A stretch of 27,739 bases of DNA from JAAYWY01 sp050945275. Its GTDB lineage: Bacteria; Bacillota; DTU030; DUMP01. The first letter of the stretch is position 1; each line of letters starts with the position of its first letter. Location: contig JBMNSQ010000008.1 in the NCBI GenBank assembly GCA_050945275.1, positions 1 through 27,739 on the forward strand, given 5' to 3'. The translations under genes and the position numbers were made by a program. The notes under the pieces are model-generated. The model saw only the letters and a program-made list of their open reading frames with translations. It searched no databases and was not told the origin of the DNA. Shown here in pieces: positions 1 to 7,614 of this stretch.

Positions 1-130
1 TCCGGACGCTGGCTACAATCAAACAGGGTTGCCTAGTGGCCATCGCTTTTTCTGAATTTACTTGGGGGACATTTTGTCAGTCCAAATGAGCATGTTTTGG
101 GGTGACATTTTCACTGTCCCTTGACAGATA
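1..130. mobile_element. Probable insertion-sequence end (remnant)
   Basis: Two related, G-rich-headed repeats lie close together: one at 65-83 and one at 99-119. Both start with GGGG, share the core GACATTTT, and end in GTCAGTCC or CACTGTCC. The second is followed directly by TTGACAG. Paired repeats of this kind are typical of the transposase-binding ends of insertion sequences, and the element would extend left out of the window. Short open stretches at 2-54 (plus) end in stops but are too short to assign to a transposase. The family cannot be named from this fragment, and the right boundary near 120-126 is inferred from where the repeats stop. Confidence 0.35.
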
Positions 131-302
131 CTTTGCCCCCAATTAGTTTATAAATTGCTAATGCCAAAATGAGCCGATTTTACGTAGATAATCGCTATTA
201 ATAACAAACACCCCGGCCTCTTAGAGAGACCGGGGTGTTCTGTCGTCCAACTAAGCTTGCAATGCTGCGCCCTTAGGGAAAAAGCACCGGCAGTATACCG
301 CT
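131..302. other. Non-coding stretch between IS-like end and last operon gene
   Basis: Together with the IS-like end, bases 1-302 hold no gene I can support. Apart from the terminator at 207-239, bases 131-206 are AT-rich (for example AATTAGTTTATAAATTG near 140-156) and 240-302 are of mixed composition. I see no further repeats, no ribosome binding site followed by an open frame, and no RNA gene. Confidence 0.5.
207..239 (-). terminator. Intrinsic terminator of the kor-mcm-mmd operon
   Basis: A perfect 10-bp inverted repeat (AACACCCCGG at 207-216, CCGGGGTGTT at 230-239) encloses a 13-base loop that can pair partly itself. Read on the minus strand the stem is followed by TGTTATTAAT, which is moderately T-rich; on the plus strand no T-run follows. 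It lies about 65 bases beyond the stop codon of the last gene of the operon, where transcription would be expected to end. Confidence 0.8.
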
Positions 303-551
303 TTAAGACTGTCGTTGTTTTTGCAACATCAGCTTTAACTCGGCATTACGTCTTTTTAAAGCAGATATAGTCTTCTTTAGTTCTTGTAATTGTGTTTGAT
401 GCCTTTGTTCAAAAAGGGTAAGCAAATTCATAAGAACACGACGTCCCAAGCGCAGCTCATCAATTCTTGCTCTTAGCTCGGCAACTTCCTGTTCTAGGGT
501 TTTTTCACAAGAAGCAACATCTAGGCCGTTCAAAAAAGTCACCGCCTGCAT
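303..551 (-). CDS. Small coiled-coil protein, function unknown
   Basis: I do not recognise this gene with certainty. The product is about 82 residues from ATG at 551, or 86 from an in-frame TTG at 563; neither start has a good Shine-Dalgarno sequence. Apart from a short N-terminus the protein is almost wholly helical and charged. Heptad-like spacing of Leu, Ile and Val runs from about residue 20 to the end (LEQEVAELRARIDELRLGRR, then a second half ending in KLMLQKQRQS), suggesting a two-segment coiled coil with a break near LLTLFEQRH. It has no signal peptide or membrane segment. It follows mmdB by about 60 bases in the same direction and precedes the operon terminator, so it is probably co-transcribed with the methylmalonyl-CoA decarboxylase genes. 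A role as an accessory or assembly factor is speculation. Confidence 0.6.
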   Translation of the reverse strand: MQAVTFLNGLDVASCEKTLEQEVAELRARIDELRLGRRVLMNLLTLFEQRHQTQLQELKKTISALKRRNAELKLMLQKQRQS

Positions 552-611
552 ATTAGTGGACAAGGTTACTTTAATGATATGCAGGTATTGTCAAATCTAT
601 GCGGCACAGGT

Positions 612-1730
612 CTACTGTAACAAAGTTATCATAATGCCGGCCGCTACGGCTGAACCAATTACACCGGCAACGTTAGGCCCCATGGCATGCATAAGGAGAA
701 AGTTGCCCGGGTTCTCTTTTTGGCCCACTACCTGGGATACTCGAGCAGCCATGGGTACAGCTGATACTCCAGCAGAACCGATTAGAGGGTTAATTTTACC
801 TCCAGACAGCTTATACATCAACTTACCCAAAAGAACTCCACCAGCAGTCCCACCAGAGAAAGCTACCAATCCCAAAGCTGTAAGTCCTATAGTTTTCAGA
901 TTTAGAAAGTTTTCCGCGCTCATAGTAGCCCCTACGGTAGTCGCCAAGAAAATGGTGACAATATTCATGAGCTCATTTTGGGCCGTCTTAGATAACCGTT
1001 CGGTAACACCACTTTCGCGTAGTAAATTACCCAACATAAGCATTCCTAAGAGAGGCGCAATGGCCGGTAGGAGCAAAGTAACAACTATGGTGCAAATAAT
1101 AGGGAACAAAATCTTTTCTGTTTGAGAAACGACCCTAAGCTGTTCCATTTTCACCTGACGCTCTTCTTTCGTCGTTAATGCTTTCATAATGGGTGGCTGG
1201 ATTAAGGGAACAAGTGACATGTAAGAATAGGCTGCCACGGCAATTGGACCTACCAAATGAGGCGCTAGTTTCATAGTCACATAAATAGCTGTCGGACCGT
1301 CAGCTCCGCCTATGATACCGATAGAAGCAGATTCACGAATAGTAAAGCCCATCAAATCGGCCCCTAAAAGAGCTATATAGACACCAATTTGTGCTGCAGC
1401 ACCCATTAAAATCGTACTCGGATTAGCCAGCAAAGGACCAAAGTCCGTCATAGCTCCTACCCCTAAGAAAATAAGCGGTGGAAAAATCTCATGCTCAACA
1501 CCAAAATATAATATCTTTAGTAGGCCACCTTCGTCCATAAGACCAGTGAGGGGTAAATTAGCCAGAACACAACCAAACCCTATAGACATCAAAAGCAACG
1601 GCTCAAATTTTTTAAAGATAGCGAGATACAACAGAATACAGCCAACAATAAGCATAACCACATTGCCCCAGGTTAACGCGCTAAGGCCGGTGCTGTGGGC
1701 GAGGGCGGCAAGACTTTCAAATATACTCAT
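612..1730 (-). CDS. mmdB: Methylmalonyl-CoA decarboxylase beta subunit (Na+ pump)
   Basis: Integral membrane subunit of the biotin-dependent, sodium-translocating decarboxylase family (OadB/MmdB/GcdB). It decarboxylates carboxybiotin carried by the small biotin subunit and couples this to export of Na+. The protein is about 372 residues and hydrophobic almost throughout, with many membrane helices, and carries the family signature GGADGPTAIY at roughly residues 141-150, whose Asp is known to be essential in Klebsiella OadB. I chose ATG at 1730 (MSIFES...) because AGGGGAG lies 7 bases upstream; an in-frame TTG at 1751 would put that site inside the gene. It begins 22 bases after mmdC stops. 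At 372 residues it matches the shorter (non-Klebsiella) form of the family. The substrate is inferred from the neighbouring mutase and epimerase. Confidence 0.95.
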   Translation of the reverse strand: MSIFESLAALAHSTGLSALTWGNVVMLIVGCILLYLAIFKKFEPLLLMSIGFGCVLANLPLTGLMDEGGLLKILYFGVEHEIFPPLIFLGVGAMTDFGPLLANPSTILMGAAAQIGVYIALLGADLMGFTIRESASIGIIGGADGPTAIYVTMKLAPHLVGPIAVAAYSYMSLVPLIQPPIMKALTTKEERQVKMEQLRVVSQTEKILFPIICTIVVTLLLPAIAPLLGMLMLGNLLRESGVTERLSKTAQNELMNIVTIFLATTVGATMSAENFLNLKTIGLTALGLVAFSGGTAGGVLLGKLMYKLSGGKINPLIGSAGVSAVPMAARVSQVVGQKENPGNFLLMHAMGPNVAGVIGSAVAAGIMITLLQ

Positions 1731-1752
1731 TTCTTCACTCCCCTGGTCCAAC

Positions 1753-2157
1753 TCATGCCAAGTTCAGGAGCACATCACCTGTGTTTACTGACTGGCCTAC
1801 GCTAACAAAAACTTCGCTGACTGTACCATCGCTGGGGGCCATAATTTCGTTTTCCATTTTCATAGCTTCCAGCGTTAAGAGTACATCACCCTGCTTCACC
1901 GTCTGGCCGGCTACAACCTTCACTGATAATATGGTACCAGGCATAGGAGCACTTACACTGCCAGCGCCAGCTTTAGGAGCAGCTTTGGGAGCCGGAGCTG
2001 CTTTGGGGGCTGCTTTAGGAGCCGGAGCTGCTGCCTTCGGGGCAGGAGCAGGTCTTTTATCGACTGGAGCTGGCGCCGCTACCTGAGCGCCGTCCCCGGT
2101 TTCCTCGACAACTACCTCGTATTGTTCGCCATTTACTGTAACCACAAATGTTCTCAT
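1753..2157 (-). CDS. mmdC: Methylmalonyl-CoA decarboxylase biotin carrier subunit
   Basis: Carrier protein that shuttles CO2 on biotin between the carboxyltransferase (MmdA) and the membrane pump (MmdB). It has 134 residues: a short N-terminal beta-rich segment (1-20), a flexible Pro/Ala/Lys linker (about 26-66) with near-repeats of the type APKAAP, and a C-terminal biotinyl domain (about 67-134). The biotin attachment motif is EAMKMEN, with the modified Lys at residue 100. The start has an excellent site, AAGGAGGT 9 bases upstream of ATG 2157, which lies inside the 3' end of the preceding gene. The linker is low-complexity and GC-rich compared with its neighbours, as usual in this family. 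No biotin ligase is present in the window. Confidence 0.95.
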   Translation of the reverse strand: MRTFVVTVNGEQYEVVVEETGDGAQVAAPAPVDKRPAPAPKAAAPAPKAAPKAAPAPKAAPKAGAGSVSAPMPGTILSVKVVAGQTVKQGDVLLTLEAMKMENEIMAPSDGTVSEVFVSVGQSVNTGDVLLNLA

Positions 2158-2158
2158 G

Positions 2159-2521
2159 TTAGAATGACCTCCTTATGTGTGAGCGGTTAGAAATATTTTC
2201 GAGCCGTCCGGCCTGAGCCCAATTCTCGCTAGGCGCTAACCGGTTGATTGCACTTACCATTAGCTGAGTTGTTCCTTGATCGAGATAAGCGGCCAAAGCA
2301 GCTGTAATGGCAGCTATGACTTCAGGCGCAACACCCTTATCCTCAGCTGTCACAACTGGGATAACTTCCTCCGGGGCTGTCAAGGGTGGTTCCTCTAAGT
2401 TTTGTTTCTCAACACTAAACCACTTTAATACGTTAATCAATAAAGCAAGGCCCCCAAGCACGCCAAACACCGTGATCATGGAGAGTACTGTTAAAGACCA
2501 AGCATTGATTTGAGGTTCCAT
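2159..2521 (-). CDS. mmdD: Methylmalonyl-CoA decarboxylase small membrane subunit (OadG-like)
   Basis: Probable gamma/delta-type subunit that anchors or stabilises the decarboxylase complex at the membrane. It has 120 residues with one N-terminal membrane helix (about 9-33, WSLTVLSMITVFGVLGGLAL), a Pro/Glu-rich linker (about 40-60) and a soluble tail. The tail includes an Ala-rich helix (VIAAITAALAAYLD) and ends in a basic cluster (NRSHIRRSF). Known OadG/MmdD proteins share this plan and sit between the alpha and biotin subunit genes. It starts 17 bases after mmdA with AGGTG upstream of ATG 2521, and its last codons contain the Shine-Dalgarno sequence of mmdC, so the two are probably translationally linked. 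Sequence conservation in this family is low, so the call rests on topology and position. Confidence 0.85.
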   Translation of the reverse strand: MEPQINAWSLTVLSMITVFGVLGGLALLINVLKWFSVEKQNLEEPPLTAPEEVIPVVTAEDKGVAPEVIAAITAALAAYLDQGTTQLMVSAINRLAPSENWAQAGRLENISNRSHIRRSF

Positions 2522-2537
2522 TTATTCACCTACTCTC

Positions 2538-4082
2538 TTATACAGGGATGTTACTATGCTTTTTAGCCGGGCGGCTTTCGCGTTTGGAAGATAAGGCTTC
2601 TAAAGCACAGGCTAGGCGTGGGCGTGTTTCTGCTGGATCAATAACATCGTCAATATACCCGCGAGCAGCAGCAATATAGGGGTTGGCAAAGCGGTTACGG
2701 TAGTCAGCAATTTTTTCTTGACGGGTGGCCTCAGGATTATCGGCTTCTGCAATTTCCTTACGGAAGATAATGTTGGCGGCACCGTCGGGCCCCATGACGG
2801 CAATTTCCGCTCCAGGCCAAGCAAATACTTGGTCAGCCCCTAAATCACGACTACACATGGCTAGATAGGCGCCTCCATAGGATTTACGGACAATAAGAGT
2901 TATTTTGGGCACAGTAGCTTCGGAATAAGCAAATAACATCTTTGCGCCGTGACGGATTATACCCCCGTACTCCTGGTTGGTACCTGGGAGGAAACCTGGT
3001 ACATCAACAAAAGTGATGACCGGAATGTTAAATGCATCGCAGAATCGAATGAACCGTGCCGCCTTGTCAGAAGCGTTAATATCAAGACAGCCAGCCAATA
3101 CCCGTGGTTGGTTAGCAATAATGCCTATGCTATAGCCATTCAAACGGGCAAAGCCAGTAATAATATTGGTTGCATAGTGTTCTTGAGCCTCAAAAAACAC
3201 TCCGTCATCGACAACACGAGTTATGACGTCTCTCATGTCGTAAGCCCTATTTGATTCAAGAGGTACTATCTCCCGAAGGGACATATCCACTCGGGTTGCC
3301 GGATCCGCTGTTTCATTACGCAGAGGGGACTCTAAATTGTTGTCAGGTATATAGGATAGTAATGTCCTCACCTGCTGGAAGCATTCGTCTTCATCAGCAG
3401 CCATATAATGAGCAACACCGCTTATTTTGTTATGGGTAGCTGCACCACCTAGCTCCTCCGGTGAGACATCTTCACCAGTTACAGCCTTTATTACTTGTGG
3501 CCCAGTGATAAACATGTTAGCACCTTGGGCCATAAATACAAAGTCGGTTAAAGCCGGAGAATACACAGCCCCGCCAGCGCACGGACCCATGATAATAGAT
3601 ATCTGAGGAATAACTCCAGAAGCGATAGTATTACGGTAAAAAATTTGACCATAACCGGAAAGAGCATCCACGCCTTCTTGAATGCGTGCTCCGCCAGAGT
3701 CGTTAATGCCAATTAGAGGTGCTCCGGTTTTAAGAGCCAAATCCATAACGTGGGTAATTTTCTTAGCATGCATTTCACCCAGCGATCCGCCCATAACAGT
3801 AAAATCCTGCGCAAAAACGTAAACCAAACGACCATCGACTGTACCATAGCCAGTTACTACCCCTTCTCCTGGGGTTTCGACATCGGCCATACCAAACTCA
3901 GCGCACCGATGCTTAACATGCATATTAAGTTCAACAAAACTATTTTCATCTAGCAGTCTCTCTATGCGCTCTCTGGCAGTGAGCTTGCCCATTTTATGCT
4001 GTTTAGCTATGCGTTTCTCACCACCGCCAGCCAATGCTGTAGACCGTCTGGCAGCGAGATCTGCTAAGAGTTCCTTTGTCAA
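2538..4082 (-). CDS. mmdA: Methylmalonyl-CoA decarboxylase alpha subunit (carboxyltransferase)
   Basis: Cytoplasmic carboxyltransferase that moves the carboxyl group of (S)-methylmalonyl-CoA to biotin on MmdC, giving propionyl-CoA. About 514 residues, the usual length for MmdA/PccB-type enzymes. Both crotonase-fold halves are present: glycine-rich signatures GGSLGEMHAKK and GPCAGGAVYSPALTDF in the N-terminal half, and GGAYLAMCSRDLGAD in the C-terminal half. I chose TTG at 4082 because AGGAGG lies 8 bases before it; the in-frame GTG at 4103 would place that site inside the coding region. It follows mce after a 76-base gap that holds a small hairpin. Without a biotin carboxylase gene nearby, decarboxylation by the Na+ pump is favoured over an ATP-dependent propionyl-CoA carboxylase. 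Confidence 0.95.
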   Translation of the reverse strand: MTKELLADLAARRSTALAGGGEKRIAKQHKMGKLTARERIERLLDENSFVELNMHVKHRCAEFGMADVETPGEGVVTGYGTVDGRLVYVFAQDFTVMGGSLGEMHAKKITHVMDLALKTGAPLIGINDSGGARIQEGVDALSGYGQIFYRNTIASGVIPQISIIMGPCAGGAVYSPALTDFVFMAQGANMFITGPQVIKAVTGEDVSPEELGGAATHNKISGVAHYMAADEDECFQQVRTLLSYIPDNNLESPLRNETADPATRVDMSLREIVPLESNRAYDMRDVITRVVDDGVFFEAQEHYATNIITGFARLNGYSIGIIANQPRVLAGCLDINASDKAARFIRFCDAFNIPVITFVDVPGFLPGTNQEYGGIIRHGAKMLFAYSEATVPKITLIVRKSYGGAYLAMCSRDLGADQVFAWPGAEIAVMGPDGAANIIFRKEIAEADNPEATRQEKIADYRNRFANPYIAAARGYIDDVIDPAETRPRLACALEALSSKRESRPAKKHSNIPV

Positions 4083-4108
4083 AACTGCCACCTCCTGATG
4101 CACTAATC

Positions 4109-4129
4109 GTCAACGCCAAAAGCGTTCAC
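4109..4129 (-). other. Hairpin between mce and mmdA
   Basis: GTCAACGC (4109-4116) and GCGTTCAC (4122-4129) form an 8-bp stem with one mismatch and a 5-base loop, just upstream of the mmdA ribosome binding site (about 4092-4097). There is no following T-run on the minus strand, so it is not a terminator. It might affect mRNA processing, stability or mmdA translation; that is inference only. Confidence 0.4.
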
Positions 4130-4158
4130 GTCTATTCATGTCGTAAAAATAGGTAGGA

Positions 4159-4563
4159 TTATTTTTGTCGCTCACAGATTTCCAACAACACGCCGCCTGT
4201 AGCCTTGGGATGAATAAAAGCTATTTTAGCACCACCCGCTCCACGACGCGGCTGTTCGTCGATAAGCCTTACTCCAGCTGCTTTTAACCTCTCTAGCTCT
4301 TGTTCGATGTCATCCACCGTAAGAGCTATGTGCTGAATTCCCTCCCCCCTTTTCTCGATAAATCGAGCTATCGGACTATCAGGCGAGGTTGGCGCTAATA
4401 GCTCAATTTCGCTGCCCCCTACTGGCAGAAATGCCGTTATTACTTTTTGCTCCTCTACTTCCTCAGTATCAACTACTTTAATTCCCAATACATCTTCATA
4501 GAAGTGAGTAGCTTCATCAAGATTTGAAACCGCAATACCTATATGATCAATGTTGGTTATCAA
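4159..4563 (-). CDS. mce: Methylmalonyl-CoA epimerase
   Basis: Interconverts (R)- and (S)-methylmalonyl-CoA, linking the mutase to the decarboxylase. 134 residues, typical for this vicinal-oxygen-chelate family, with two beta-alpha-beta-beta-beta modules. The metal ligands can be placed: His7 (DHIGIAV), Glu54 (EIELLAP, at the position of Gln65 in the Propionibacterium enzyme), His78 (GIQHIALTV) and Glu128 (LLEICE). It begins at TTG 4563 with GGGGGG 7 bases upstream. That site lies within the last codons of meaB, and the two genes overlap by 17 bases, so expression of mce is probably coupled to meaB. Confidence 0.95.
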   Translation of the reverse strand: MITNIDHIGIAVSNLDEATHFYEDVLGIKVVDTEEVEEQKVITAFLPVGGSEIELLAPTSPDSPIARFIEKRGEGIQHIALTVDDIEQELERLKAAGVRLIDEQPRRGAGGAKIAFIHPKATGGVLLEICERQK

Positions 4564-5533
4564 TATGTTTCCCCCCTTTCCAGTTAAAGTATAGCTGCTC
4601 TTCTAAAGTATACGGGTCAACCTTCTTGCTAGCAAGGTCGTCCCAAACCTGGTTGCCATGTTGGCTAGACCAAAGCTCAGTCACATCTCGTCTAATACGC
4701 TCCGTTAACCGTTGCAGCACCGCTTCTTTTTGGCGGGCTGTCCGTTTTTCAATTAAGAGGTTATTCTTTTTTAAAGAAACTAAGTGATTCTCGAGAGCTG
4801 TAACTAACTCTGAAATGCCTTGACCAGTGGTGGCCACAGTGGTTATAACCGGTGGGCGCCAATCACCATGTGAACCTAAATCTAGCATGTTTTGCAGTTC
4901 TATTACTACTCGTTGACTGCCGGGAAGATCCGCCTTGTTAACAGTAAATACATCACCTATTTCCATAATCCCAGCCTTACTGGTCTGTATATCGTCGCCT
5001 AGGCCAGGCACAGAGACTACCACAACTGTGTCAGCGACCTGCACTATATCCACCTCTGATTGCCCAACCCCCACTGTCTCCACCAAGATATAGGGAAAAC
5101 CAGCTGCATCTAATAATTGCACTGATGCATAAACAGCTCGAGCAAGCCCTCCGAGACTCCCTCGCGTACCCATACTACGGATGTACACACCGGGATCGCT
5201 GGCCCACCGCTGCATGCGAATTCGATCTCCTAAGATAGCGCCGCCAGTAAATGGGCTGGTAGGGTCAACAGCTATAACCGCCACTTTATGGCCACGGGCA
5301 CGAATCTCTTTAATCATACCATCCACTAAGCTGCTTTTGCCAGCCCCCGGTGGGCCGGTCAGGCCAATAATGTGAGCCTGACCGGTTTGGGAATATAGTT
5401 CCTTTAGTGCCTGAAACCCATCTGATAGCTGATTTTCCAGAAGGCTAATCACTCGGGCTAATGCTCGGCGATCACCGGCGAGGATCCTGTCGGACCATGT
5501 GGTATTATTGTTGTTACCGAGAGTCTGCGTCAC
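4547..5533 (-). CDS. meaB: Methylmalonyl-CoA mutase-associated GTPase (MeaB/ArgK family)
   Basis: G-protein chaperone that gates cobalamin loading and protects methylmalonyl-CoA mutase from inactivation; some older annotations call the family ArgK. 328 residues. The P-loop GPPGAGKS is at 60-67, followed by switch-region signatures (AVDPTSPFTGGAILGDRIRM, 88-107; GVGQSEVD in the G3 region, 155-162) and NKAD at 199-202. It starts at GTG 5533, overlapping the mcmB stop codon by four bases (GTGA), with AAGGAG about 11 bases upstream. Its position directly behind both mutase subunits supports the assignment. The N-terminal stretch with Asn repeats (GNNNNTT) is poorly conserved. Confidence 0.95.
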   Translation of the reverse strand: MTQTLGNNNNTTWSDRILAGDRRALARVISLLENQLSDGFQALKELYSQTGQAHIIGLTGPPGAGKSSLVDGMIKEIRARGHKVAVIAVDPTSPFTGGAILGDRIRMQRWASDPGVYIRSMGTRGSLGGLARAVYASVQLLDAAGFPYILVETVGVGQSEVDIVQVADTVVVVSVPGLGDDIQTSKAGIMEIGDVFTVNKADLPGSQRVVIELQNMLDLGSHGDWRPPVITTVATTGQGISELVTALENHLVSLKKNNLLIEKRTARQKEAVLQRLTERIRRDVTELWSSQHGNQVWDDLASKKVDPYTLEEQLYFNWKGGKHIDNQH

Positions 5534-5925
5534 TGCCTAACATGCTCCTTAATATAATCAATAGCTACCGAGGTAAGTGTCCCTGGAGTAAATATTTCAC
5601 TAACTCCAGCTTTCTTAAGCCCAGCAATATCCTCTTCCGGTATAATGCCTCCGCCGATGACCAATATATCGGCTGCATTTTGTTCTTTTAATAGTCGAGT
5701 GACTTCTGGAAACAAATAATTATGGGCTCCGGATAAACAAGACAGTCCAATTGCATCGACGTCTTCTTGGATAGCTGCTGCTACAATTTGCTCCGGGGTT
5801 TGCCGGAGTCCGGTATACACAACCTCCATACCGGCATCGCGCATAGCCCGTGCTAGGACCTTGGCACCTCGATCGTGCCCGTCTAGCCCTGGCTTAGCAA
5901 TTAAAACCCTAATCGGGCGTTCCAT
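5530..5925 (-). CDS. mcmB: Methylmalonyl-CoA mutase small subunit, B12-binding
   Basis: Cobalamin-binding chain of a two-piece adenosylcobalamin-dependent mutase. 131 residues forming one Rossmann-like B12-binding domain. The base-off/His-on motif DxHxxG is at Asp15-His17-Gly20 (GLDGHDRG), followed by the conserved LSCLSGAH loop and the GGGIIPEED segment. In many bacteria this domain is fused to the C-terminus of the catalytic chain; here it is a separate gene 14 bases after mcmA, with AGGAGGTG 8 bases before ATG 5925. The split form is common in Clostridia and archaea. Confidence 0.95.
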   Translation of the reverse strand: MERPIRVLIAKPGLDGHDRGAKVLARAMRDAGMEVVYTGLRQTPEQIVAAAIQEDVDAIGLSCLSGAHNYLFPEVTRLLKEQNAADILVIGGGIIPEEDIAGLKKAGVSEIFTPGTLTSVAIDYIKEHVRQ

Positions 5926-5939
5926 ACTAACTACACCTC

Positions 5940-7613
5940 CTAAAAGATTGCCGAAGGTTCGTATTCGCCAAATACTTGGCGGAGCACATCACATATTTCT
6001 CCTAGGGTGGCATATGTCCGCACCGCTTCAATTATTGCCGGCATAAGATTAGCATCAGTCTGTGCTGTTTGACGAAGTTGGTCTAGCGCTACTTCAATCT
6101 TAGCGTCATCTCTTTGCTGCCGCAGTTTCTTCAGTTTATCTGTCTGCCGCATTTCCACTTCCGGCTTCACTTTTAAGAGTTCTGGCCGCTTCTCATCTTC
6201 TACCTGGAACTTATTAACACCGACCACTATACGGGTATTAGATTCCACTGACCTTTGATAGGCATAAGCACTTTCTTGAATTTCGCGTTGGATAAAACCT
6301 TGCTCTATAGCCGCTACCGCTCCCCCGAGGTCGTCGATTCTCTCAATGTAATCCATTGCCCCTTGTTCTATCTGGTTAGTCATTGATTCCACCACGTATG
6401 ATCCTGCAAGAGGATCAATGGTAGAAGTAACTCCACTTTCATGGGCAATAATTTGTTGAGTACGGAGGGCGATGGTTACCGACTCTTGCGTAGGTAACGA
6501 TAGTGCTTCGTCTCTTGAGTTAGTATGGAGCGATTGGGTACCTCCTAATGCAGCCGCCAGTGCTTGCAGAGTAACGCGGATAATATTGTTATCCGGTTGC
6601 TGTGCAGTAAGAGCACAGCCAGCTGTTTGAGTATGGAAGCGCAACATAAGGGAACGCGGATTTTTGGCACCAAACCGCTCTTTCATAATCCGAGCCCAAA
6701 GACGCCTGGCAGCACGGAATTTGGCTACTTCCTCCAGCAAATCCATTTGGGCGTTGAAAAAAAAGGATAACCTCGGAGCAAAATCATCAACATCCAGGCC
6801 AGCTTTTACCGCAGCTTCAACATAAGCAATGCCGTCGGCTATAGTAAAAGCTACTTCTTGAATTGCCGTGCAACCGGCCTCACGAATGTGATACCCACTA
6901 ATGGAAATAGTGTTCCATCTAGGCACGTTTTCCGAACAATAAGCAAAAATGTCTGTGATAAGGCGCATACTTGGCTTGGGCGGAAAAATATATGTTCCTC
7001 GAGCTACATACTCTTTGAGAATATCGTTTTGAATGGTGCCAGCCAGTTTATTTGAGGAAACTCCTTGTTTTTCCGCTAAAACGATATACATGGCCAGTAA
7101 AACGGCTGCCGGCGCATTGATAGTCATAGAGGTACTTACTTTATCCAATGGGATACCGGAAAATAACGTCTCCATGTCAGCTAAAGAATCAATAGCAACT
7201 CCCACTTTTCCTACTTCGCCGTGGGCTAATGGATGGTCGGAGTCATATCCTATTTGGGTAGGCAAGTCGAAAGCTACGCTAAGTCCCGTTTGGCCTTGAT
7301 CTAATAGATATTGATACCGTTTGTTCGACTCCTCCGCTGTCCCAAACCCAGCGTATTGGCGCATGGTCCATAACCGGCCACGGTGCATGGTTGGCTGAAT
7401 TCCTCGAGTAAATGGGTATTCACCAGGAAAGCCAATGTCTTGTTGGTAATCTGAGTCGGCTAGGTCAAGTGGTGTATAGAGTCTTTCCACCGGCTGTCCT
7501 GATAAGGTTACGAATTCTTCTTTACGCTCCGGAAAGCGGGCCGTGGCTTTAGCCACTACCCCGGCTTCCCAAGCATCCATAGCAGCTTGCAGCTGTCTCA
7601 GGTCCGCCGTCAT
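5940..7613 (-). CDS. mcmA: Methylmalonyl-CoA mutase large (catalytic) subunit
   Basis: Catalyses the radical rearrangement between succinyl-CoA and (R)-methylmalonyl-CoA. About 557 residues from ATG 7613, which has AAGGTGA about 7 bases upstream; an in-frame GTG at 7622 would sit too close to that site. The TIM-barrel mutase domain is complete. Substrate-defining residues of the Propionibacterium enzyme appear conserved: the Tyr in WTMRQYAGF (Tyr89 there, about Tyr87 here) and the Arg in PPKPSMRLITDIF (Arg207 there). Isobutyryl-CoA mutases carry other residues at these sites, so methylmalonyl-CoA is the likely substrate. The catalytic-site SGYHIREAG and LHTNSRDEALSLPT segments are intact. It starts two bases after the korC stop, so the oxidoreductase and mutase genes are contiguous. 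Confidence 0.96.
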   Translation of the reverse strand: MTADLRQLQAAMDAWEAGVVAKATARFPERKEEFVTLSGQPVERLYTPLDLADSDYQQDIGFPGEYPFTRGIQPTMHRGRLWTMRQYAGFGTAEESNKRYQYLLDQGQTGLSVAFDLPTQIGYDSDHPLAHGEVGKVGVAIDSLADMETLFSGIPLDKVSTSMTINAPAAVLLAMYIVLAEKQGVSSNKLAGTIQNDILKEYVARGTYIFPPKPSMRLITDIFAYCSENVPRWNTISISGYHIREAGCTAIQEVAFTIADGIAYVEAAVKAGLDVDDFAPRLSFFFNAQMDLLEEVAKFRAARRLWARIMKERFGAKNPRSLMLRFHTQTAGCALTAQQPDNNIIRVTLQALAAALGGTQSLHTNSRDEALSLPTQESVTIALRTQQIIAHESGVTSTIDPLAGSYVVESMTNQIEQGAMDYIERIDDLGGAVAAIEQGFIQREIQESAYAYQRSVESNTRIVVGVNKFQVEDEKRPELLKVKPEVEMRQTDKLKKLRQQRDDAKIEVALDQLRQTAQTDANLMPAIIEAVRTYATLGEICDVLRQVFGEYEPSAIF

Positions 7614-7614
7614 C

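Noticed and set aside
568..594. TTGACA with TAAAGT as a promoter for the small coiled-coil gene
   Set aside because: The -35 is perfect, but the spacer is 15 and the -10 is poor, and the predicted start of transcription would coincide with the start codon region.
556..1125. Long open frame on the plus strand opposite mmdB
   Set aside because: It is antisense to a clear membrane protein gene, has no ribosome binding site and no recognisable domain; it is a shadow of mmdB.
1781..2086. Plus-strand open frame with Ala/Gly repeats
   Set aside because: It mirrors the Pro/Ala/Lys linker of the biotin carrier subunit on the other strand; the repeats come from that low-complexity DNA.
2600..2830. 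Alternative minus-strand open frame within mmdA (about 70 codons)
   Set aside because: It lies in another frame of a highly conserved carboxyltransferase gene and has no supporting signal.
2538..4082. Propionyl-CoA carboxylase beta subunit instead of decarboxylase alpha
   Set aside because: The sequence families are close, but the neighbouring MmdB-type membrane pump and the absence of a biotin carboxylase gene favour the decarboxylase.
4083..4103. GTG at 4103 as start of mmdA
   Set aside because: It would place the strong AGGAGG site within the coding region; TTG 4082 has this site at 8 bases.
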